Positions 12,717 to 17,630 of a stretch of DNA of 17,630 nucleotides are shown here, one piece after another (the stretch's first letter is position 1; every line of letters starts with the position of its first letter). The stretch is from an uncultured Bacilli bacterium (GTDB lineage Bacteria; Bacillota_I; Bacilli_A; RF39; UBA660). The stretch covers positions 1 through 17,630 of the forward strand of contig CANQZL010000008.1 of NCBI GenBank assembly GCA_947628325.1, written 5' to 3'. The position numbers were made by a program, and so were the translations under genes. A model generated the notes under the pieces. It did no database searches. It was not told the origin of the DNA and saw only the letters and a list, made by a program, of their open reading frames with translations.

Positions 12717-14282
12717 ATGGAAGAAAAAGAATTACAAAAACAAACATCATCTGCTTTAGAGGAAAAAACTAATGAAGAACAAGCGTTATCTTTGCCTAAA
12801 GAAGACATAAAAGTAGAAAATTCCAATCAAAATAATACTAGTGAACAAAGTAATTCTCTAGAAAATGATAATTCTAAATCACAAGAAGTATCTTTAGAAA
12901 TTCCTAAAAGTAAAGATGAAAATCAAACAGAAGATAAAAAAGATATTTCATTGCCTTCAATAAAAGGAGAAAAAGAATCATCACCAGAAGTAGCAAATAA
13001 TACTGCCGTCTCAGAAACTAAAGAGGAAACGACATCAAATCAACTAGAAAGCAACACACCAGAACCAAGTAACAATGATGCTCAATCTTCTCAAGAAGCA
13101 AACAATATCGTTTTGCCAGAGGCTGTTGATAATACTGAAAAAAAAGTTGAAGCAGCTAATCCTACATTAAATACCGAAGCTAATTTCAGTCAAATATTTA
13201 ATGTTGAATCAGAAGAAACAGAACCTCCTGTCAGTTCTACCCCTGAAAATAATTCAAGCTCTAATAATGAAGATAAAAAAGTCGAAGAAAATGTTAATGT
13301 TGCGAAAAATGAGAACACTCCAGCTGTTGAGGCAACTCCAAAAGCAGTTGAAGAACAACCGAAATCTAAATTTAATAGAGAGGCTTTTAACAATGAAGAA
13401 AAAGTTTTGTATGAAATAAAGCCAGAAAAAGAAGGTAATCCTTTTATTGTTTTAATATTTTTTGTCTTTTTAATATCTTTTATTATATTTTTACCAACTA
13501 TTACCAAAAATACATCCCTTTTTAATTTCTTCCCTAAAGATACACCAGAAACACCTCAAGAAGAAGAAACAAATGATGGTAAATATGATTTAAGATCATC
13601 TTCAGTAAGAATTAAAATGGGCGATTTAGAATTTGCTAACTTTGTTGATTCTAAAACTAATGATACATATAGAATTACATTTACTATGAATAATAATGGT
13701 CAAACTCCATATATGTTTGATAAAAAATATTATATTATCTTCTATGATAGAAGTGACTCTGTTGTTTATCGTGCTTTAATTCATTCTTTTGAAGCAATAG
13801 GATCTTTAAGTGCTCAAGAAGTAAGCTTAATAATTACTCAAAAAGCTTATGAAGAAGCAACTAAATTTAAAATTGAAGAAATTGAAACTTCAAGATATCC
13901 ATCTGTAAACTTAATTGAATCTGAAGATGAATATCGTATCTTAACATGTACTTATCAAAATGATGAAATGAAATATTATTTCTTAAATAACCAATTATCA
14001 AAAATAAAAGAAACATATAAAGAAAGTAGAGATAATAGCCTTAATTACAATAGTAATTTAGAGACATATCGTTCAACTTCAAATAGATATAAAGAAATAG
14101 AAGGATTCCAATCAACTTTTGTCGAAACTGGTAACGATTTTGAAATGTTAAATGAATTTAATCTTAAAGATATACAAGATATTACATTAACCAATTTACA
14201 TGTCTATCGTTTCTTTAAATATAATGAAAATAAAGATATTGTATCATTTGAAATGGAGGCTCAAGGCTATCAATGTAGATAG
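12717..14282 (+). CDS. Single-pass membrane protein with a long acidic cytoplasmic region and an extracellular domain
   Basis: 521 residues, no family recognised. Residues 1-230 are low complexity, rich in Glu, Asn, Ser, Lys, Thr and Pro, and probably unstructured. One membrane helix lies at about 240-262 (NPFIVLIFFVFLISFIIFLP). The remaining 250 residues form a compact domain, expected outside the cell (type II topology, inferred from the absence of a signal peptide and the internal helix): GDLEFANFVDSKTNDTYRITF, then a beta-rich stretch and IVSFEMEAQGYQCR at the end. Two Cys in this part (in RILTCTYQ and GYQC) could form a disulfide. It is the first gene of the scp operon, with 12 bases between its stop and scpA. 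The start ATG has GAAGGGATTTAA before it. It might link the envelope to the chromosome-segregation genes downstream, but that is speculation from position. Confidence 0.75.
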   Translation: MEEKELQKQTSSALEEKTNEEQALSLPKEDIKVENSNQNNTSEQSNSLENDNSKSQEVSLEIPKSKDENQTEDKKDISLPSIKGEKESSPEVANNTAVSETKEETTSNQLESNTPEPSNNDAQSSQEANNIVLPEAVDNTEKKVEAANPTLNTEANFSQIFNVESEETEPPVSSTPENNSSSNNEDKKVEENVNVAKNENTPAVEATPKAVEEQPKSKFNREAFNNEEKVLYEIKPEKEGNPFIVLIFFVFLISFIIFLPTITKNTSLFNFFPKDTPETPQEEETNDGKYDLRSSSVRIKMGDLEFANFVDSKTNDTYRITFTMNNNGQTPYMFDKKYYIIFYDRSDSVVYRALIHSFEAIGSLSAQEVSLIITQKAYEEATKFKIEEIETSRYPSVNLIESEDEYRILTCTYQNDEMKYYFLNNQLSKIKETYKESRDNSLNYNSNLETYRSTSNRYKEIEGFQSTFVETGNDFEMLNEFNLKDIQDITLTNLHVYRFFKYNENKDIVSFEMEAQGYQCR

Positions 14283-14294
14283 GGGGAAAATAAA

Positions 14295-15023
14295 ATGGCT
14301 TACAACTTTGTTGTATCAGACTTTGAAGGACCTTTAGATTTACTTTTACACTTAGTAAAAGAATCTAAAATGGATATATATGAAATAAATATTCATGATA
14401 TAATAAATCAATATTTAGATTTTATTCATTCCCTAGAAGAAAAAAATATTGATGTTGCAAGTGAATATTTAGTAATGGCAGCGGAATTAATCCACTTAAA
14501 AAGTAAACTATTAGTAAATAGAAAAGATGAAGAGAATGTAGAAGATGAATTTGCTTTTTCTTCTGAAGAAGACTTAAGAAATAGATTAATAGAATATGAA
14601 AAATATAAAAAAATAACTAAGGACTTTCAAGAATTAGAAGAAAAAAGAAGTGAAGTTTATACAAAATTACCTGAAGTTATTAGTGAATATTTAGATGAAA
14701 GTGAATTTCCTAAAGGAGAATTTGATATAACAGATTTATTTAATGCTTATATGTTATTTATTGAAAGACAAAAAAATGCTAAGCCATTAAATACTAAAAT
14801 AACTAAAAGAGAAATTAGTGTTGATGAAAAAATCAAAGATATTAGAAATATTTTAACAAAAAGAAAAAAAGTAAACTTTATGGAACTATTTACTGAATTT
14901 ACTAAAGAAAATATTGTTGTAACATTTTTATCAATATTAGAAATGAGTAAAAATAATGAGATATCTTTAACTCAGGAAAGTAGTTTTAGCCCTATTATAA
15001 TAGAAAGCGTGAGTAGTATATGA
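14295..15023 (+). CDS. scpA: Segregation and condensation protein A
   Basis: The kleisin subunit of the Smc-ScpAB condensin that organises and helps segregate the chromosome. The 242 residues begin with the family signature FEGPLDLLLHLVKESKMDIYEI (about 10-31), continue with YLVMAAELIHLKSKLL (about 60-75, the Smc-neck-binding helical region) and end with a winged-helix domain (KVNFMELFTEFTKENIVVTFLSILEM, about 195-220). A GGGGGA site lies before the ATG. It ends in TGA, which overlaps the scpB start (ATGA); this also shows TGA is a stop here. Confidence 0.97.
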   Translation: MAYNFVVSDFEGPLDLLLHLVKESKMDIYEINIHDIINQYLDFIHSLEEKNIDVASEYLVMAAELIHLKSKLLVNRKDEENVEDEFAFSSEEDLRNRLIEYEKYKKITKDFQELEEKRSEVYTKLPEVISEYLDESEFPKGEFDITDLFNAYMLFIERQKNAKPLNTKITKREISVDEKIKDIRNILTKRKKVNFMELFTEFTKENIVVTFLSILEMSKNNEISLTQESSFSPIIIESVSSI

Positions 15024-15601
15024 ATTTATTAGGCGTCTTAGAAGGTATATTATTTGTTGTTGGCGATGAAGGAATTACTTTAAATAGTATTTGTGATATC
15101 TTAGATATTGAAATAGATGAAGCTAAAAATCTTCTCCTTGAATTACGTAAATCTTATGAAAATGATAATCGAGGTATTAGAATAAGTTATCTTGGTGATG
15201 CTTTTAAACTTACAACAAAAAAAGAACATAAAGAATATTATAAAAAACTAATTGAGAATCCAGAAAATCATGCGTTATCTCAAGCAGCTTTAGAAACCTT
15301 AGCAATAATAGCTTATAATCAACCAATAACAAGAGTTGAAATAGATGAATTAAGAGGAGTAAATAATGTTCAAATGATACGTAAATTAGTAGCTAAAGGA
15401 TTAATAAAAGAATCTGGTAAAAGTACAATGCCAGGTCGTCCTAATCTTTATGTTACTACTAGTGAATTTCTAGATTATTTTGGTTTATCTTCTATAAGTG
15501 ATTTACCAACTATAATAACAGAACCAGAAGAAATAGATGAAGAAAAAGACTTATTTACATCTATTTATAAAGAAAGTGATAATAATGAAGAAACTTCTTA
15601 G
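15020..15601 (+). CDS. scpB: Segregation and condensation protein B
   Basis: The dimeric winged-helix partner of ScpA in the Smc condensin. 193 residues with the usual tandem winged-helix domains. The first is about 1-80 (LEGILFVVGDEGITLNSICDIL). The second carries the strongest family signature: ALSQAALETLAIIAYNQPITRVEIDELRGVN (about 94-124), then GRPNLYVTTSEFLDYFGLSSISDLP. The start overlaps scpA by four bases, a typical coupled arrangement. The last 17 bases of the gene overlap the next one. The acidic C-terminal tail (EPEEIDEEKDLF...) is normal for the family. Confidence 0.97.
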   Translation: MNLLGVLEGILFVVGDEGITLNSICDILDIEIDEAKNLLLELRKSYENDNRGIRISYLGDAFKLTTKKEHKEYYKKLIENPENHALSQAALETLAIIAYNQPITRVEIDELRGVNNVQMIRKLVAKGLIKESGKSTMPGRPNLYVTTSEFLDYFGLSSISDLPTIITEPEEIDEEKDLFTSIYKESDNNEETS

Positions 15602-16169
15602 TAATGAAGAAGATATATATAACACAGAATTTAAAGAAGAAGAATTAACTAATATAAAAGTTGAGAATAAATTACTTAAAAAATGTGAATTTAATTTATC
15701 TAAATTATTAGATTCTCTTTATGAAAATGTCTTTTTTGAAGATATAACATTTACTAATTGTGATTTATCTAATACTAAATTTAATAATTGTCATTTTCGT
15801 AATGTAATATTTAAAGATTGTAAACTAATTGGAACTATCTTTAATGAATGTATAGTTACAGACTTAACAATTAATAATTCTCTATGTAAATATATTAATA
15901 TAATAAGTATGAAAGGTAAAAATCTAACTATTGAAAATTCTAATTTTAAAGAAAGCTCCTTTTATGAATTAGAAGCTAAAAATTTTAAAATAACCGATAC
16001 TAATTTAGAAGAATCTGAGTTTACTAAAACACCTTTAAATGATATTGATTTAAGTACATGCAAAATAGAAAATATACGATTAGATCCAAAGTATTTAAAA
16101 GGTCTTAAAATTAATATGTTTCAAGCCATAGAAGTTGTTAAAGTATTAGAAATACAAATAGTAGAATAA
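15585..16169 (+). CDS. Pentapeptide-repeat protein
   Basis: 194 residues with A(D/N)LXX/FxxC-type five-residue periodicity from about 30 to 165, expected to fold as a right-handed quadrilateral beta-helix. In the regular core, Cys59, Cys69, Cys79 and Cys89 recur every 10 residues (FTNCD LSNTK FNNCH FRNVI FKDCK). The C-terminal GLKINMFQAIEVVKVLEIQIVE is a capping helix also seen in other Firmicute pentapeptide proteins. Function is unknown; Qnr/MfpA relatives mimic DNA and protect gyrase, but this protein is not shown to do so. I chose ATG 15585, which has an AAAGTGAT site, instead of an upstream in-frame ATG (15537) that would overlap scpB by 65 bases. It is co-transcribed with scpAB and lies 12 bases before the thioredoxin gene. 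Confidence 0.85.
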   Translation: MKKLLSNEEDIYNTEFKEEELTNIKVENKLLKKCEFNLSKLLDSLYENVFFEDITFTNCDLSNTKFNNCHFRNVIFKDCKLIGTIFNECIVTDLTINNSLCKYINIISMKGKNLTIENSNFKESSFYELEAKNFKITDTNLEESEFTKTPLNDIDLSTCKIENIRLDPKYLKGLKINMFQAIEVVKVLEIQIVE

Positions 16170-16181
16170 GGGAGCTTATAT

Positions 16182-16757
16182 ATGAAAAATAAATCAATTT
16201 ATTTTATAATTATATTTTTACTAATTCTAATAGTATCTTTAGGTATATTATCTTTTTATTATCATAATGAATTAGAAAATAAAAACAACGAAATAAAAGA
16301 ATTAAAAGAAGAAATAGAGACTTTAAAAGAAACTTATGTAAATAATAATGAAAATAATAATGAGATTAATGATGAAAATAATAATCAAGAAACATCTAAT
16401 TTATCTGGATATAGTAATATTACTTTAATATCTGTTGAAGATTATAAAAATAAAATAGCTAATAAAGAGGATTTTATTATTATATTTACTCAAACTAATT
16501 GTGGTGGTTGTATAAGATTTAAACCAGTCTTAAACGAATTATTACTAGAAAAGAATTTAACTGTTTTTGAAATAGATTTAAAACAAATAAGTGAAGAAGA
16601 TTTCTTTTATTTTATAGATGATTGTAGTATCGAAAGTACCCCAACTCTTGTTTTTTACAAAGCTGGCGTTGAAATGGATAATAGTACACGCCTTGTAGGT
16701 AATAACAAAGCTGAAGTAGTAGAAGAGAGATTAAGAGTAACAGGATTTATAAAATAA
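16182..16757 (+). CDS. Membrane-tethered thioredoxin-like protein (CGGC)
   Basis: 191 residues: an N-terminal membrane anchor (about 5-26), a coiled coil (about 30-52), an Asn-rich linker (53-72), and a thioredoxin domain (about 78-191) outside the membrane. The active site is TNCGGCIRF (Cys107, Cys110), with the cis-proline in ESTPTLVFYKAG (Pro154). An extra Cys148 lies just before it. CGGC is less common than CGPC. It is likely an extracytoplasmic disulfide oxidoreductase. A clear AAGGGAG site precedes the ATG, and it is the last gene of the scp operon. An intact CxxC here contrasts with the cysteine-less thioredoxin-fold protein at 7594. Confidence 0.88.
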   Translation: MKNKSIYFIIIFLLILIVSLGILSFYYHNELENKNNEIKELKEEIETLKETYVNNNENNNEINDENNNQETSNLSGYSNITLISVEDYKNKIANKEDFIIIFTQTNCGGCIRFKPVLNELLLEKNLTVFEIDLKQISEEDFFYFIDDCSIESTPTLVFYKAGVEMDNSTRLVGNNKAEVVEERLRVTGFIK

Positions 16758-16768
16758 TTAATTGTATT

Positions 16769-16796
16769 AAACCCATCTATATAAGATGAGTTTTTT
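16769..16796 (+). terminator. Terminator of the scp operon
   Basis: AAACCCATCT (16769-16778) pairs with AGATGAGTTT (16784-16793) with one C-A mismatch, loop ATATA, and T6 over 16791-16796. Confidence 0.75.
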
Positions 16797-16817
16797 AATA
16801 ATTGCAAACACAAACTA

Positions 16818-16846
16818 TTGTTCTCTAAATAACAAAGTGATATAAT
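16818..16846 (+). promoter_or_regulatory. SigA promoter of the DUF2779-like gene
   Basis: TTGTTC (16818-16823), 17-base spacer, TATAAT (16841-16846), followed by AAGAGGTG (16851-16858) before the ATG. Confidence 0.65.
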
Positions 16847-16863
16847 TATTAAGAGGTGTACTT

Positions 16864-17630
16864 ATGAAAACTAACTTATCAAAATCAAAATATTGTGATG
16901 CTTTTCAATGTAAGAAAAAATTATGGTTAGAGAGTTATAAACCAGGAGTAGGTGAAACAGTTGCTAATAGTTCTGCTTTAGAAAATGGTATTAAAATAGG
17001 TGAACTAGCTAGAAATCTTTTTGGAGAGCATATTAATATTAATTATAGTGAAGATCTTGAAGACATGATAAATCAAACAAAAAAGATTTTAGATATTGAA
17101 GAAAATGTTACTATTACAGAAGCTTCCTTTTGCTATGATAATAACTTTTGTAGTGTAGATATTTTAAAAAAGATTGGCAACAATTATGAGATTTATGAAG
17201 TAAAAAGTTCCACTAAAGTATCTCCTATATATTTAGAAGATATAACATATCAAACATATATTTTAAGTAATTTAGGATATAACATAGTAGCAACATATAT
17301 TGTTTATGTAAATAGAAACTATGAAAGAAATGAAAACTTTGAATTAGATAAGTATTTTACTATAAAAAATGTTACAGGTATTGTTTCTTCTAAAATATTA
17401 GATGTTGAAAACAATATTAATGAAATGAAAAAATATTTAGAAAATAAAGAAGAACCTGGAGATTGCATAGATGTTAATTGTCAAGAATATTATGAATGTC
17501 CTTTCTTTAAATATTGTACTAAGCATTTACCCGAAAAAAATATTTTTTCTTTAAGAGGAATGTCTTTTAAAAAGAAAATAGAACTATATAAACAAAATAT
17601 TTATTCTTATGAAGATTTATTAAATACTAA
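16864..17630 (+). CDS. DUF2779-type protein with Cas4-like PD-(D/E)XK nuclease fold, N-terminal part
   Basis: An open frame of 255 codons runs off the right end of the window. It opens with LSKSKYCDAFQCKKKLWLESYKPG, typical of DUF2779 proteins and related to the start of Cas4-like nucleases. The nuclease core is visible as Glu86, Asp99 (CSVDIL) and Glu112-x-Lys114 (YEVKSSTK), then a Q-x-x-Y motif (YQTYILSN). Cys16 (or Cys11) near the start and the cluster CIDVNCQEYYECPFFKYC near residue 205 are candidate ligands of a 4Fe-4S cluster. Family members usually continue into a second RNase H-like domain, which would lie beyond the window. Own promoter and strong ribosome binding site. The biological role of the family is not established. 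Confidence 0.8.
   Translation, partial: MKTNLSKSKYCDAFQCKKKLWLESYKPGVGETVANSSALENGIKIGELARNLFGEHININYSEDLEDMINQTKKILDIEENVTITEASFCYDNNFCSVDILKKIGNNYEIYEVKSSTKVSPIYLEDITYQTYILSNLGYNIVATYIVYVNRNYERNENFELDKYFTIKNVTGIVSSKILDVENNINEMKKYLENKEEPGDCIDVNCQEYYECPFFKYCTKHLPEKNIFSLRGMSFKKKIELYKQNIYSYEDLLNT

Noticed and set aside
13190..13507. Minus-strand frame of 105 codons and an overlapping + strand frame (13201-13419)
   Set aside because: Both are shadows of the low-complexity acidic region of the 521-residue membrane protein; neither has a ribosome binding site.
15537..15584. Longer N-terminus for the pentapeptide protein
   Set aside because: The upstream ATG lies deep in scpB without a ribosome binding site; ATG 15585 has AAAGTGAT at the right distance.
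1..17630. CRISPR array, tRNA, rRNA, insertion sequence or prophage
   Set aside because: No regularly spaced direct repeats, no tRNA cloverleaf, no rRNA-like stretch, and no transposase, integrase or phage structural genes were seen on either strand.

Overview
The window is very AT-rich (roughly a quarter G+C judged by eye, not computed) and gene-dense. Nearly all genes run on the + strand with strong AGGTGAT/GGAGG-type ribosome binding sites. It reads as a chromosomal segment of a low-GC Firmicute, most likely a gut-associated Bacilli/Erysipelotrichia/RF39-like lineage. The reasons are a prolyl-tRNA synthetase under a Gram-positive T-box, an endospore cassette (SigF/SigG-type sigma factor, SpoVAC, SpoVAD, SpoVAEb), ScpA/ScpB, and a DUF6273-type surface protein. 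TGA is used as a stop (scpA ends in TGA) and Trp is TGG, so the code is standard, unlike Mycoplasmatales. No rRNA, tRNA, CRISPR array, insertion sequence or prophage is visible.

Layout. 77-1216 (minus): a DacF/PBP5-type D-Ala-D-Ala carboxypeptidase, divergent from a DUF4176 gene (1333-1806); a perfect 13-bp inverted repeat lies between them. 1860-3780: a T-box leader with a CCU (Pro) specifier, then proS; its promoter is embedded in the terminator of the DUF4176 gene. 3857-6724: three unrecognised genes, one encoding a 664-residue protein with an internal domain duplication. 6782-8482: a YjdF/DUF2238-like membrane protein, a cysteine-less thioredoxin-fold protein and a zinc-dependent phospholipase C-like protein. 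8608-9993: a secreted surface protein with its own promoter and terminator. 10103-12530: sporulation sigma factor, spoVAC, spoVAD and spoVAEb in one tight operon, with a Spo0A-box-like site at its promoter and a strong terminator after it. 12717-16757: a five-gene operon with an acidic single-pass membrane protein, scpA, scpB, a pentapeptide-repeat protein and a membrane-tethered thioredoxin. 16864-end: the N-terminal part of a DUF2779/Cas4-like nuclease-fold protein, cut by the window edge.

Together these cover cell-wall maturation, proline charging controlled by uncharged tRNA-Pro, forespore gene expression with dipicolinic acid transport, and chromosome segregation. I see no defence island or obviously new multi-gene machine. 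The most original material is the unknown cluster at 3857-6724, the genes attached to scpAB, the redox-dead thioredoxin, and the compact sigma-spoVA operon without spoIIAA/spoIIAB beside it.
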